Of a stretch of DNA of 55,025 nt, positions 9,500-18,668 are shown piece after piece; the first letter of the stretch is position 1, and every line of letters starts with the position of its first letter. The translations under genes were made by a program, and so were the position numbers. The notes under the pieces are model-generated. The model saw nothing but the letters and a program-made list of their open reading frames with translations, was not told the DNA's origin and made no database searches. Location: positions 1-55,025 of the forward strand of contig JAAYSF010000040.1 in assembly GCA_012523975.1 (NCBI GenBank), in the 5' to 3' direction. The DNA is from Veillonellaceae bacterium (GTDB lineage Bacteria; Bacillota; Negativicutes; JAAYSF01).

Positions 9500-9558
9500 C
9501 TATTGTACGCCTAGCAAGGACTTATTTTAGAACTAAGTTAAGTATACGGTAATCAATT

Positions 9559-9577
9559 GCAGCACTCCAAGTGCTGC
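9559..9577. repeat. small inverted repeat in a gene-free stretch
   Basis: GCAGCACT and AGTGCTGC pair around CCA and are followed by TGTTTT, so this may be a second terminator for the FMN reductase transcript or a relic. The 300 bases between 9500 and 9799 contain no gene. Confidence 0.4.
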
Positions 9578-9680
9578 TGTTTTGAAGGGCTTACTATAAG
9601 GGCTCCACAGTTTTATTTACTCGGAGTTTTCTTGTTTAAAGCATAAATTATGTGTTGATTAATAATCTTATTCCATAAAA

Positions 9681-9710
9681 ATTCATAATTATTAAAAAAT
9701 AATTATGAAT
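9681..9710. promoter_or_regulatory. perfect AT-only inverted repeat upstream of the D-lactate dehydrogenase gene
   Basis: ATTCATAATTATT and its exact complement are separated by four A residues, giving 13-bp arms, about 90 bases before the next start codon. It may be an operator or simply part of the promoter region; no known regulator site is recognised. Confidence 0.4.
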
Positions 9711-9799
9711 TAACAAGGATTTCCTGGAACACTTACCGAATAAAGCCATAAATTAGAAATAGTTAGATTTCTGATATAAAAAGAGGCAGGTGGTTTATC

Positions 9800-12661
9800 A
9801 TGAGTATGTGTTCCAGGAAGAGTGATTTTCAAAATCTTCCCGAAAACTATCGCCAATTTTATGAACAAATTTCTGGTTTTATTCCCCAAAATCATATCTT
9901 TGCAGATCCTATTCGGACAACAGCTTATGGAGTTGATGCAAGTCTTTACCGGATGAAGCCTAAATTGGTAATTAAAGTACGCACGCCAGCGGAAGTTTCA
10001 GCAATCCTGAAAATTGCTGGACAGTTTAATACGCCTGTAACTATTCGGGCCGCCGGGACCAGTCTGTCGGGGCAAGCCCTTACTGATTCTGTACTCCTCG
10101 TATTGGCTGGGGGTTGGAGCCATTATCATATTGGTGACGGCGGTGATACTATTAAGTTGGAACCAGGTATTTTGGGAGCCGAGGCAAATAATTATTTGCG
10201 GCCCTACGCCCGCAAAATCGGACCTGATCCTGCTTCAATTAATTATGCTATGATTGGCGGTATTGCTGCAAATAATGCTAGTGGGATGTGCTGTGGTACG
10301 GCTGATAACAGCTACAAAACAATTAAAGCCATGAAGATAATTTTTGCTGACGGCTCAATCTTAGATACAGCCGATCCGTTATCTTGTCAGCTTTTTGTCG
10401 ACAGTCACCAAGAGCTGATTGCCGAGATAGAGCGCATCAGAGATGAGATAAATGCAGATGACCATTTGCGCAAATTAATTGGAAAAAAATTTAAAATAAA
10501 AAATACTACAGGCTATGGTATCAACGCTTTTGTCGATTATTCTGATCCTATTGATATTATCAGTCACCTGATGATAGGATCAGAAGGTACGCTGGGGTTT
10601 ATCGCTGAGGTAACATATAATACCGTCGTGGAAGCTGCTCATAAAGCATCAGCGCTTATGATATTCCCGGATATTAAACAGGCATGTTTGGCTGTAATGA
10701 AGCTAGATCGTCCCTTAGTCGCCGCGGCCGAACTTCTTGACCGCAGTTCACTTCGTTCAGTAGAGGATAAAGCGGGTATGCCGGCCTATCTAAAAGACTT
10801 GGATGAGCAAGCAACGGCCCTGTTGGTAGAAATCAGGGCGTTCGACAGGGAAACGCTAGATGGGAATATTCAAAAGACAATTGAATGCCTTGCTGATATC
10901 CCGGTCATTTTTCCGATTGCGTTTACTGATAAAAAAGCTGAGTATGAACAATTGTGGAAAATTCGGGCCGGCGTATTTCCGGCAGTAGGCGGTATTCGCC
11001 CACAAGGCACTTCGGTAATTATTGAAGATGTCGCTTTTCCCAAATCGGTATTAGCCGATGCTGTGCTTTCACTACGGGAGCGCATGAATAAATACGGTTA
11101 CGAAGATGGAATTATTTACGGACACGCCTTAGATGGGAATGTACACTTTGTTTTTACGCAGACTTTTGATGGAATTGAAGATATTAAGCGTTACCAGGAT
11201 TTTATCAATGATATCTGCAGTATGGTTGTTGAACGTTTTAACGGATCTTTAAAAGCCGAGCACGGCACGGGAAGAAACATGGCTCCTTTTGTTGAGCTTG
11301 AGTGGGGTCAAACGGCGTATAAATACATGAGGGAGATAAAACGAGCGTTTGACCCGGCGAATATACTTAATCCGGACGTTGTCATTACAGACAATCCAAC
11401 TATTTATCTTGAAAATCTGAAACTTATGCCTCCGGTTAATGAGCTTATCGACAAATGTATGGAATGTGGATTCTGTGAAACGAACTGTCCATCGCAAAAC
11501 CTAACAAGTACGCCGCGCCAGCGGATTGCAGTTCAGCGTGAAATTGCCTGTCTGCGAAAATCTGGCGCTGATCCTGAAAAGTTACGGCGCTTAGAACTAG
11601 ACTATGCGTATTTTTGCGAGAAAACCTGTGCAACGGACGGACTTTGTGAACTGAATTGCCCGCTGTCAATCAATACCGGAAGCTATACCAAATTCATTCG
11701 CTCTGCACAGACGACGCCGCGCAGCCGTAAATTTGCCAAATTCATTGCTAAAAACTTTAGCGGTGTAACGACACTGGCAAAATTAGGGCTAGCCGGCGCT
11801 CATTTGGCGCATCGGGCTTTAGGCACCTGTATAATGGGCGATATCGCAAAAAGTGCCCGCTCATTGAGCGGCGAACGCCTCCCTAAATGGAATAAGTGGC
11901 TGCCCACAGCCGCCGGTATAGCTCAGGAATTGCTGCCTTCCTCCCAAACTGATAAAAAGGTTGTCTATTTCCCAAGCTGCGTCAGCCGTACGATGGGACC
12001 GGCAAAAGAGGATCATGATCAGCGTTCGCTTCAGGAAGTGATGCTGTCACTGCTTAATAAGGCAGGCTATACTGTTGTTTTTCCGCCAAAAAGAGACGCT
12101 CTGTGCTGCGGAATGCCATTTGAAAGCAAGGGATACTTTGAAACAGCAGATGAACTTAGTGCCGAGCTGGAAAAGATCCTTCTTGAGTGCAGCAATAATG
12201 GGGAGTATCCCGTACTGTGCGATACCAGTCCCTGTGTTTATCGAATGAAGAGAGTCATGGATAAGCGGTTAAATATCCTTGACACAGTAGAGTTTATTCA
12301 TGATTATCTACTTAAAAAATTGGAGGTTTCAAAGTCGCCTGAGACAATTGCAGTGCATGTAACTTGCAGTGCGACTAAAATGGGCCTTGCCGAAAAATTC
12401 AAGGCGATTGCGGAGGCCTGCGCTGCAAACGTAATTATGCCTGCTAAAGTCAAATGCTGCGGCTTTGCCGGTGATAAAGGTTTTGAGCTGCCGGAACTCA
12501 ACGAGTCTGCGCTGGAGCACCTTAAGGAATCGCTACCCTCCGATTGCCGTTGCGGTTATTCAAATAGCCGAACCTGCGAAATTGGTTTAGCCGATCAAAG
12601 CGGAATCAGCTATCAGTCGATTGCATATCTTGTTGATCGCTGTGCCAGCGGAAGAAAGTAA
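9800..12661 (+). CDS. FAD- and Fe-S-binding oxidoreductase, D-lactate dehydrogenase (Dld-II) type
   Basis: A 953-residue fusion matching the Dld-II/GlcD-GlcF layout, which oxidises D-lactate (or another 2-hydroxy acid) and passes electrons to the membrane pool. The N-terminal half has a PCMH-type FAD domain (GTSLSGQAL, IGGIAANNASGMCCG) and an FAD-oxidase C domain ending HGTGRNMAPF. A ferredoxin-like section follows near residue 553 with CMECGFCETNCPS and later CATDGLCELNCP, both four-cysteine 4Fe-4S sets. The last third has two CCG domains (CCGMPF and CCGFAG). AGGCAGGTGG precedes the ATG; another ATG two codons later is possible. The gene stands alone with a terminator. D-lactate fits the organism but glycolate or another hydroxy acid cannot be excluded. 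Confidence 0.88.
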   Translation: MSMCSRKSDFQNLPENYRQFYEQISGFIPQNHIFADPIRTTAYGVDASLYRMKPKLVIKVRTPAEVSAILKIAGQFNTPVTIRAAGTSLSGQALTDSVLLVLAGGWSHYHIGDGGDTIKLEPGILGAEANNYLRPYARKIGPDPASINYAMIGGIAANNASGMCCGTADNSYKTIKAMKIIFADGSILDTADPLSCQLFVDSHQELIAEIERIRDEINADDHLRKLIGKKFKIKNTTGYGINAFVDYSDPIDIISHLMIGSEGTLGFIAEVTYNTVVEAAHKASALMIFPDIKQACLAVMKLDRPLVAAAELLDRSSLRSVEDKAGMPAYLKDLDEQATALLVEIRAFDRETLDGNIQKTIECLADIPVIFPIAFTDKKAEYEQLWKIRAGVFPAVGGIRPQGTSVIIEDVAFPKSVLADAVLSLRERMNKYGYEDGIIYGHALDGNVHFVFTQTFDGIEDIKRYQDFINDICSMVVERFNGSLKAEHGTGRNMAPFVELEWGQTAYKYMREIKRAFDPANILNPDVVITDNPTIYLENLKLMPPVNELIDKCMECGFCETNCPSQNLTSTPRQRIAVQREIACLRKSGADPEKLRRLELDYAYFCEKTCATDGLCELNCPLSINTGSYTKFIRSAQTTPRSRKFAKFIAKNFSGVTTLAKLGLAGAHLAHRALGTCIMGDIAKSARSLSGERLPKWNKWLPTAAGIAQELLPSSQTDKKVVYFPSCVSRTMGPAKEDHDQRSLQEVMLSLLNKAGYTVVFPPKRDALCCGMPFESKGYFETADELSAELEKILLECSNNGEYPVLCDTSPCVYRMKRVMDKRLNILDTVEFIHDYLLKKLEVSKSPETIAVHVTCSATKMGLAEKFKAIAEACAANVIMPAKVKCCGFAGDKGFELPELNESALEHLKESLPSDCRCGYSNSRTCEIGLADQSGISYQSIAYLVDRCASGRK

Positions 12662-12708
12662 TACAAGTAACTGCGTGATGCATATTAGACGAGAAAATAG
12701 GTAAGGGG

Positions 12709-12742
12709 AAACAGGCACAAGTGTTATGCTAGTGCCTGTTTT
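12709..12742 (+). terminator. rho-independent terminator after the D-lactate dehydrogenase gene
   Basis: A 10-bp stem AAACAGGCAC/GTGCCTGTTT with a 13-base loop. The U-tract is short, formed mainly by the end of the stem. Confidence 0.7.
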
Positions 12743-12778
12743 CGGTTATACTAACGAGGCCGATGATACATAGGATAA

Positions 12779-13039
12779 TTAAATGAGACAGGGCGTGAAC
12801 AATATGGCAGCAATGTCATGTTTTCCGATGTTTGTCCTGGCATGCCTTTTATCGCGGGAAATAATATAAGTCTTACGATATCTAGTACCAACACCGGTGA
12901 GATTAGGTCGGCTTTTAATAAGCTGAAAGAGGGTGGAAGCGTAGAGATGGATCTGCAAGAAACATTCTGGAGTAAACTCTACGGTTATTTAGTAGATAAG
13001 TGTGGAATCTATTGGCAATTTAGTTACAGACGTGAATGA
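12779..13039 (+). pseudogene. C-terminal remnant of a VOC-family (YjdN/PhnB-like) gene
   Basis: The frame after a TAA at 12776 encodes G-S-N-V-M-F-S-D-V-C-P-G-M-P-F, then F-N-K-L-K-E-G-G and LQETFWSKLYGYLVDKCGI, the second half of the VOC/glyoxalase-like PhnB (YjdN) family. The N-terminal half is missing and no start codon with a binding site lies at the proper place, so this looks like a decayed 5'-deleted gene. Its end overlaps the start of the glycosylase gene. Confidence 0.7.
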
Positions 13040-13601
13040 AATATTCGCTATCTTGCCCGAAGATTGTGTTCCGAATGATGCTGAGGGTTGCAGCAGATGT
13101 GAACTAGCTGCTCAACGAAAAAGGATTATCTGGGGTGAAGGGCAACCCGGCGCCCCTATTATGGTGCTCTTAGATAATCCTGGGGCAAGGGAGGACAAAA
13201 CCGGTGCCTCCTTTGTATGTGGTAGTCGTAAGACATTGCAGAGCCTGGCGCAGCAATCCGGAATTAATCTTGATAGATTGTATATAACATATGTAGTTAA
13301 GTGCCGACCGTTGCGATCTTATAATAAAAGACATGCTCGCATGACCTGCATAGAATATTTCTACGAGCAGGTAAAAGATCATAAACCAAAAGTTATTTTA
13401 TGTCTAGGGAATGTCGCTCTACAAACGTTATTTGACGATGATTCGGCAGAAGTAAAGAAGTTTAGAGGGCAATGGCATCTTTGGAATGGCCTGCCTTTAG
13501 CAGTTTCATATCATCCGCTGGCTATTATGCGGCGTCCCAATTTATTTCCCTACGCTATTCTGGACTGGGAAATTGTTGCAAAAAAGATTGGCAATTTATA
13601 G
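13002..13601 (+). CDS. uracil-DNA glycosylase family protein (family 4-like, variant motifs)
   Basis: About 199 residues. Four cysteines at residues 30, 33, 101 and 116 have the spacing of the 4Fe-4S cluster in family 4 uracil-DNA glycosylases, and CSRCELA and the C-terminal YHPLAIMRRP match that family. The catalytic first motif is unusual: where family 4 has G-E-x-P-G and later P-F-V-G, this protein has LLDNPGARED and SFVCG. It is therefore either a diverged glycosylase or a related enzyme of changed specificity. The start is uncertain: GTG 13002 lies inside the VOC remnant and GTG 13032 is an alternative; neither has a convincing ribosome binding site. Related proteins often act on uracil or deaminated bases in DNA. 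Confidence 0.75.
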   Translation: MESIGNLVTDVNEIFAILPEDCVPNDAEGCSRCELAAQRKRIIWGEGQPGAPIMVLLDNPGAREDKTGASFVCGSRKTLQSLAQQSGINLDRLYITYVVKCRPLRSYNKRHARMTCIEYFYEQVKDHKPKVILCLGNVALQTLFDDDSAEVKKFRGQWHLWNGLPLAVSYHPLAIMRRPNLFPYAILDWEIVAKKIGNL

Positions 13602-13742
13602 TCTTCTATTGACCAAACGGTTGTTTCCAAGCCTAGTTGAGAAAACTAATCCGAAAATGGCTTGTAAATGGTGATTTTAAAATATTTTCTTACTTGCCAG
13701 GGCAACATAAAATTGAAAATCTGCATCGAAGGAGAAGCGGAC

Positions 13743-14210
13743 ATGAAATATTTTATGCAGCTATTAATGCATTTTCTTTCAAGTTACCGTGATTTCGGCC
13801 TGTTGGTTTTTCGGCTTGTCCTTGGTGGAATGTTTATGTGGCATGGCTGGCCCAAAATTATTGGCGGACCGGAGAAATGGTCCGGTCTTGGAAGCGCGAT
13901 GGCTACTTTCGGGATTGAATTTGCGCCAGCAGCCTGGGGTTTCATGTCTGGCTTTGCCGAGTTTGTCGGAGGAGCATTATTTGCTCTTGGTTTGTTTTAC
14001 CGGCTTGCTAGCTTGTTGTTGTTTGTTAACATGATGGTGGCCTTTGTTAGTCAGATGGCGGCAGGTAAGGGTTTGGCAAAGGCATCGCAGTCTCTCGAGG
14101 CTGGTGTGAGTTTTTTCGCGGCACTATTTGTTGGTCCCGGCAAGTATAGTATTGATTATTACTTGGAATTTGAAAAAGACCCCAAAAGATCCTCCAGGTT
14201 TTTGCGTTAA
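13743..14210 (+). CDS. DoxX family membrane protein
   Basis: A 155-residue protein with four hydrophobic helices of the DoxX/DoxD family. The first helix carries R-x-x-L-G-x-x-F-x-x-H-G-x-x-K, the family signature, here ending MWHGWPKIIGG. In other bacteria such proteins associate with thiol/oxidative stress or terminal oxidase functions; the role here is unknown. GAAGGAGA precedes ATG 13743. A longer reading frame from 13668 lacks a binding site and is not used. Confidence 0.88.
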   Translation: MKYFMQLLMHFLSSYRDFGLLVFRLVLGGMFMWHGWPKIIGGPEKWSGLGSAMATFGIEFAPAAWGFMSGFAEFVGGALFALGLFYRLASLLLFVNMMVAFVSQMAAGKGLAKASQSLEAGVSFFAALFVGPGKYSIDYYLEFEKDPKRSSRFLR

Positions 14211-14239
14211 ATGGCAACTATAAAGTCTTTCCTGGACGT

Positions 14240-14277
14240 AAAATAGACATTAGGCAGATTTGCCTAATGTCTATTTT
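14240..14277. terminator. bidirectional terminator between doxX-like and osmC-like genes
   Basis: A perfect 17-bp inverted repeat with a 4-base loop. It begins with AAAA and ends with TTTT and so can stop transcripts from both convergent genes. Confidence 0.92.
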
Positions 14278-14281
14278 AAAA

Positions 14282-14698
14282 TTAAGTATTAGGAAGATAT
14301 TTAAAGGTCACTGTTTTCTTTAAATCAGGATGGAGACTATTGTGCGCCGGACATTCCTTAGCAGTAAGTTCGATAATCTTTTTCTCTTTAGCACTGTAAT
14401 TATTATGCGGGAGGGTGAATTCAGAAATTAACTCAACAATCCGGCGTGGATTGGTTCCCATTACTTTCGTCGTTTGCACCTCGGCCCCATCGATGGAAAA
14501 GCCATGGGTCTGAGCTGCTATACCCATAATGGTTAATACACAGGCTCCATATGCAGTAACCATTAGATCGGTAGGAGAAAAAGCTTCCCCTTTCCCATGA
14601 TTATCGGTCGGAGCATCTGTAATAAGTTTACTGCCTGATTGCAGATGTACCGATTCTGTACGCAATCCGCCAAGATATTTTGTTTGCACAGTCGCCAT
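14282..14698 (-). CDS. OsmC/Ohr family peroxidase-like protein
   Basis: A 138-residue protein of the OsmC superfamily, which reduces organic hydroperoxides through two cysteines. Both are present: one in YGACVLTIMG in the central helix and one in ECPAHNSL near the C-terminus. The length and the GEAFSPTDLMVTAYGAC block are typical of the YhfA/OsmC subgroup. The ATG is preceded by GAAGGG. It is monocistronic, convergent with the DoxX gene and divergent from selO. Confidence 0.9.
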   Translation of the reverse strand: MATVQTKYLGGLRTESVHLQSGSKLITDAPTDNHGKGEAFSPTDLMVTAYGACVLTIMGIAAQTHGFSIDGAEVQTTKVMGTNPRRIVELISEFTLPHNNYSAKEKKIIELTAKECPAHNSLHPDLKKTVTFKYLPNT

Positions 14699-14822
14699 AA
14701 ATCATCATCCCTTCATTTATTAATCTACCTGTTTTTATTTAATTCCACAACCGGGTTTGTTTTCCTTCAGTATTAAGAGAGAAGAAAGCTATAAGCAAGA
14801 GACATATATAAGGAGTGATACA

Positions 14823-16295
14823 ATGACGAACGGAGCTGTAATTAAAGAAGGCTGGAACTTTGATAATAGTTATGTCCGCTTGCCGAATACATTTTTTACT
14901 ATTCTCAATCCAACACCAGTGCCCTCGCCAAAATTGGTCTTTTTTAATAAGCCGTTAGCAGCTTCTTTGGGATTGAATATTCAGGCGCTGGAAAGCGACG
15001 ATGGAGGGGCAGTTTTTGCTGGCAATAGGATTCCAGAAGGCGCTTTGCCGCTTGCACAAGCTTATGCGGGGCATCAATTCGGTCATTTTACAATGCTAGG
15101 GGATGGCCGGGCTTTGCTTCTTGGCGAGCAGATTACTCCATTAGGTGAAAGGATGGACATTCAACTAAAAGGTTCAGGTAGAACGCCGTATTCCCGCATG
15201 GGTGATGGTCGAGCAGCACTTGGACCCATGCTGCGTGAATATATTATCAGCGAAGCCATGCATGAACTAGGCATCCCAACTACCCGCAGCCTCGCAATAG
15301 TGACAACTGGTGAAGTTGTTGCTCGTGAAACTGACCGGACTGGCGCAATTTTGGCCCGTGTAGCTAGCAGCCACCTGCGCGTTGGCACTTTTCAGTACGC
15401 TTCAAAATGGGGCAGTATTGATGATCTACGGGCTCTCGCTGATTATACAATAAAACGGCATTTCCCGGAAATTGACGCTGATGAAAACCGCTATCTTTCG
15501 CTGCTTCGAGGGGTGATTAAGCGTCAGGCAAGGCTAATTGGCAAATGGCAATTAGTTGGGTTTATTCACGGGGTGATGAATACCGATAATATGGCTATTA
15601 GCGGGGAAACCATTGATTATGGCCCGTGTGCCTTCATGGATGCCTATGACCCAGCTACTGTATTCAGTTCTATTGATATCAAAGGTCGGTATGCTTATGG
15701 CAATCAGCCCCGTATTGCCGAGTGGAATCTTGCGCGTTTTGCTGAGTCTATATTACCGCTGTTGGCTGAAGACCAGTCTAAGGCTGTTAAGCTGGCCCAG
15801 GAGGCTATCGAAGATTTTGCGGACTTGTATCACGGTAATTGGCTAGCAGGAATGAGAGCAAAACTGGGACTATTTAACCAAGAGGAAAAGGACCAATCCC
15901 TTATTGAAGACCTTTTGAATATGATGAAGAAACATAAAGCAGACTTTACAAATACTTTCCGCGCTTTAACTTTTAATACTCTGCAAGATCCAGTCTTGTT
16001 CATGATGCCGGAATTTACTGAATGGCACTATCGATGGCAACAAAGACTCGACAGACAACAGGAATCGAAAGAATTGTCACAGCAGTTGATGAAGGATAAT
16101 AATCCGGCCATAATACCTAGAAATCATCGGGTTGAAGCTGCATTAGAAAGGGCAGTTGAAAAAGGTGATTATAGCGTAATGAAACGGTTGCTTTCATTGC
16201 TGGCAGATCCTTACAAGCATACCGTCGAACAGGCCGAATATTCAACGCCGCCTGCGCCGTCACCCTTCCCTTACCGCACTTTTTGCGGTACCTGA
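14823..16295 (+). CDS. selO: protein adenylyltransferase SelO (YdiU)
   Basis: A 490-residue pseudokinase-fold enzyme that transfers AMP from ATP to Ser, Thr or Tyr on target proteins, linked to redox stress in the cases studied. Family blocks are all present: [48 protein letters not shown], then HGVMNTDN and [13 protein letters not shown], which hold the catalytic aspartate and metal-binding residues. The C-terminus ends in FCGT, with a cysteine at the place where some homologues have selenocysteine. AAGGAGTGAT places the start at ATG 14823. A terminator follows. Confidence 0.94.
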   Translation: MTNGAVIKEGWNFDNSYVRLPNTFFTILNPTPVPSPKLVFFNKPLAASLGLNIQALESDDGGAVFAGNRIPEGALPLAQAYAGHQFGHFTMLGDGRALLLGEQITPLGERMDIQLKGSGRTPYSRMGDGRAALGPMLREYIISEAMHELGIPTTRSLAIVTTGEVVARETDRTGAILARVASSHLRVGTFQYASKWGSIDDLRALADYTIKRHFPEIDADENRYLSLLRGVIKRQARLIGKWQLVGFIHGVMNTDNMAISGETIDYGPCAFMDAYDPATVFSSIDIKGRYAYGNQPRIAEWNLARFAESILPLLAEDQSKAVKLAQEAIEDFADLYHGNWLAGMRAKLGLFNQEEKDQSLIEDLLNMMKKHKADFTNTFRALTFNTLQDPVLFMMPEFTEWHYRWQQRLDRQQESKELSQQLMKDNNPAIIPRNHRVEAALERAVEKGDYSVMKRLLSLLADPYKHTVEQAEYSTPPAPSPFPYRTFCGT

Positions 16296-16392
16296 AGAAA
16301 AAGCAGAAAAATGAGAAGCAGTTGTCCAGCCGTTACTTCGACATGCGTTGTATCTTGCTGGAAAGTAACAATCTTCATTGATACAGAATATA

Positions 16393-16430
16393 TAAAAGGG
16401 AATCAGACTCGCAGCGCTGATTCCCTTTTA
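16393..16430 (+). terminator. rho-independent terminator after selO
   Basis: A 13-bp stem TAAAAGGGAATCA/TGATTCCCTTTTA with a 12-base loop and a terminal T run. It lies about 95 bases after selO and upstream of the zwf ribosome binding site. Confidence 0.82.
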
Positions 16431-16483
16431 AAATGAGCTCAATATTATTATCACTAAGCCTTTTGAATAAAGGAGGAAGTGTT

Positions 16484-17989
16484 TTGATTATAAAAAATGA
16501 AGAAAATACAAACAACGATCTATCTGCAATTATGGTTATTTTTGGCGGGACAGGAGATTTAACGCATAGAAAGCTGATGCCGGCACTATATAACCTAGTT
16601 AAGGATAAATTGCTGCCGGAGAACTTCGCGGTAGTAGCAGTAGGGAGAAAGGAAAAAACGCAGGAGCAATATAGAAGTGAAGTACTTGACTCTCTAAAAA
16701 AGTTCTCCAGAAGCGGAATAGAAGAGAGCTACTGGATAAGATTACAGAGTTTAATCTATTATATACAGTTTGATTTTACGGATCAGGCAGGATATTTAAG
16801 GCTAAGAAGTTTTTTAGAAGAATTAGATGAAAAGGCTCATATTGGAGGAAACAGGGTTTTCTACCTTGCTGTTGCGCCCGAGCATTTTGAAACGATTGTA
16901 CACGGTATTCACAAAAGTTATTTGGCTGACAACAAAGGGGCTTGGAATAGGTTAATTATTGAAAAGCCGTTTGGCAAGGACTTAGTTACGGCCCAACGAC
17001 TAAACAATAAGTTGGTAGATGCTTTTGCTGAAGATAGCATCTACAGGATAGATCATTATCTTGGTAAGGAAATGATACAAAATATCATGGTTTTAAGATT
17101 CTGTAATTCTGTTTTTGAGTCATTATGGAGCAATAAATTTATCGACAATATTCAAATTTCATTAAATGAGAAAGACGGAGTCGGAACCAGGGGCGGATAT
17201 TATGAAAATTCAGGCGCACTGCGAGACATGGTTCAGAATCATATCGTCCAGATTCTATCGTTGGTTGCCATGGAACCACCCGTCGATCTTAAAACCAACT
17301 CTATTAGGACTGAAAAGTTAAAGGTTATTCAAGCTATAGAAGAACTAACGCCTGAACTTCTTAGGGATAATGTTGTATTTGGTCAGTACGGAAAAGGCAT
17401 TATCGATGGTACACTTGTTCCTGCTTATAGAGATGAGGAGAAGGTACCGCAAAATTCCGACACCGAAACTTTTGTAGCCTTAAAACTTCACATTAACAAT
17501 TTCAGATGGGCAGGAACTCCATTTTATATTCGGACAGGAAAAAGGTTGGGCGAAAAATCAGCGGAAATTGTCGTTCAATTCAAATCACTGCCAAAGATTC
17601 TTTATTTTAAACAACGGTATATTCAGGAGCCAAACCTATTAGTCATAAGGATACAACCTACCGTCGGCGTTTTTTTTCAATTTAATACTAAAGATTTTCG
17701 TACACATGACAATATAATGGCGGCCAAAATGGATACAGGTTATACAAATCATACAGCTGGAAACACGCCCGAAGCGTACGAACGACTGCTTTTCGATATA
17801 TTACGCGGAGATGCTACTCTTTTTTCTAGATGGGATGAGGTAGAAGCTTCATGGAAATTTGCTGATAGGATTATTGAATACAGGGAGCAGAAAAGGCTTA
17901 ATTTTCCCAATTATGAGGCAGGAACGATGGGACCGGTAAAGGCGTTTGAACTGTTAGCGCGGGACGGCAGACAATGGTGGAATATCTAA
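16484..17989 (+). CDS. zwf: glucose-6-phosphate 1-dehydrogenase
   Basis: The first enzyme of the oxidative pentose phosphate pathway, making 6-phosphogluconolactone and NADPH, 501 residues. The Rossmann motif is GGTGDLTHRKLMPALY near the N-terminus, the active-site signature is RIDHYLGKE with the catalytic histidine, EKPFGKD supplies substrate contacts, and IRTGKRL lies in the C-terminal domain. AAAGGAGG precedes TTG 16484 and decides this start over an ATG at 16433 that lies in the preceding terminator. The cyclase gene follows after 12 bases with GGGGG before its ATG, so the two are probably one transcript. Confidence 0.96.
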   Translation: MIIKNEENTNNDLSAIMVIFGGTGDLTHRKLMPALYNLVKDKLLPENFAVVAVGRKEKTQEQYRSEVLDSLKKFSRSGIEESYWIRLQSLIYYIQFDFTDQAGYLRLRSFLEELDEKAHIGGNRVFYLAVAPEHFETIVHGIHKSYLADNKGAWNRLIIEKPFGKDLVTAQRLNNKLVDAFAEDSIYRIDHYLGKEMIQNIMVLRFCNSVFESLWSNKFIDNIQISLNEKDGVGTRGGYYENSGALRDMVQNHIVQILSLVAMEPPVDLKTNSIRTEKLKVIQAIEELTPELLRDNVVFGQYGKGIIDGTLVPAYRDEEKVPQNSDTETFVALKLHINNFRWAGTPFYIRTGKRLGEKSAEIVVQFKSLPKILYFKQRYIQEPNLLVIRIQPTVGVFFQFNTKDFRTHDNIMAAKMDTGYTNHTAGNTPEAYERLLFDILRGDATLFSRWDEVEASWKFADRIIEYREQKRLNFPNYEAGTMGPVKAFELLARDGRQWWNI

Positions 17990-18001
17990 GGGGGTCAAAG
18001 A

Positions 18002-18631
18002 ATGGAAGTATACGATATTTCTATGAGCATTTATAACGATATGCCTGTTTATAAGGGCAGGGTATTGAAAAGGCCTGTTATTACAGTCGTAAGTGATTTT
18101 GGATCAGGAAGTGTCTATGAAACAAAACTGGAAATGAATATGCATACAGGAACTCATATTGACGCGCCGCTGCATATCTTTCCGCAGGGCGGGACGATTG
18201 ATAAGCTCGACCTGCATAAAGTTGTTACGCGATGCAAAGTTTTTGATTTTACGCATGTTGAAGAAAAGATATCACAAGAGCACTTGATGGCAAAAGACAT
18301 ACAGGAAGGAGATTTTATCCTCTTAAAGACGAGAAACTCATATCTTGACATTTTAGAAGGTGAGTTTGTTTATCTTGATTACTCAGGGGCAGAGTATCTT
18401 AGCAATAAAAAAATTATAGGGGTTGGTATTGATGCTTTAGGTATTGAGCGAAACCAGCCGAAGCATGACACGCACAAAGCACTGCTAGGTGCAGGCATAA
18501 TCATTCTGGAAGGGCTTTGGCTGCGGGAAATTGCCGAGGATGAATATTTGTTAGCTGCAGCTCCGCTTCGAGTACTTGGAGCCGAGGCGGCACCGGTGAG
18601 AGCTCTCCTTATAAAGAATTTGAAAATATAA
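18002..18631 (+). CDS. cyclase family protein (kynurenine formamidase-like)
   Basis: A 209-residue metal-dependent amidohydrolase-type protein of the cyclase family. The signature HTGTHIDAPLH holds the metal-binding histidines and aspartate, and GIDALGIE and the late D-T-H-K-A-L-L motif match the family. Members include kynurenine formamidase and isatin hydrolase, but the substrate of this one is unknown, and no tryptophan catabolism genes are nearby. It sits 12 bases after zwf. Confidence 0.88.
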   Translation: MEVYDISMSIYNDMPVYKGRVLKRPVITVVSDFGSGSVYETKLEMNMHTGTHIDAPLHIFPQGGTIDKLDLHKVVTRCKVFDFTHVEEKISQEHLMAKDIQEGDFILLKTRNSYLDILEGEFVYLDYSGAEYLSNKKIIGVGIDALGIERNQPKHDTHKALLGAGIIILEGLWLREIAEDEYLLAAAPLRVLGAEAAPVRALLIKNLKI

Positions 18632-18633
18632 CA

Positions 18634-18665
18634 AAGAAGGAGTAGAGACGACCCTACTCCTTCTT
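18634..18665. terminator. bidirectional terminator between the cyclase gene and cadA
   Basis: A 12-bp stem AAGAAGGAGTAG/CTACTCCTTCTT with an 8-base loop, between convergent genes. The cadA stop codon is three bases away. Confidence 0.78.
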
Positions 18666-18668
18666 GCA

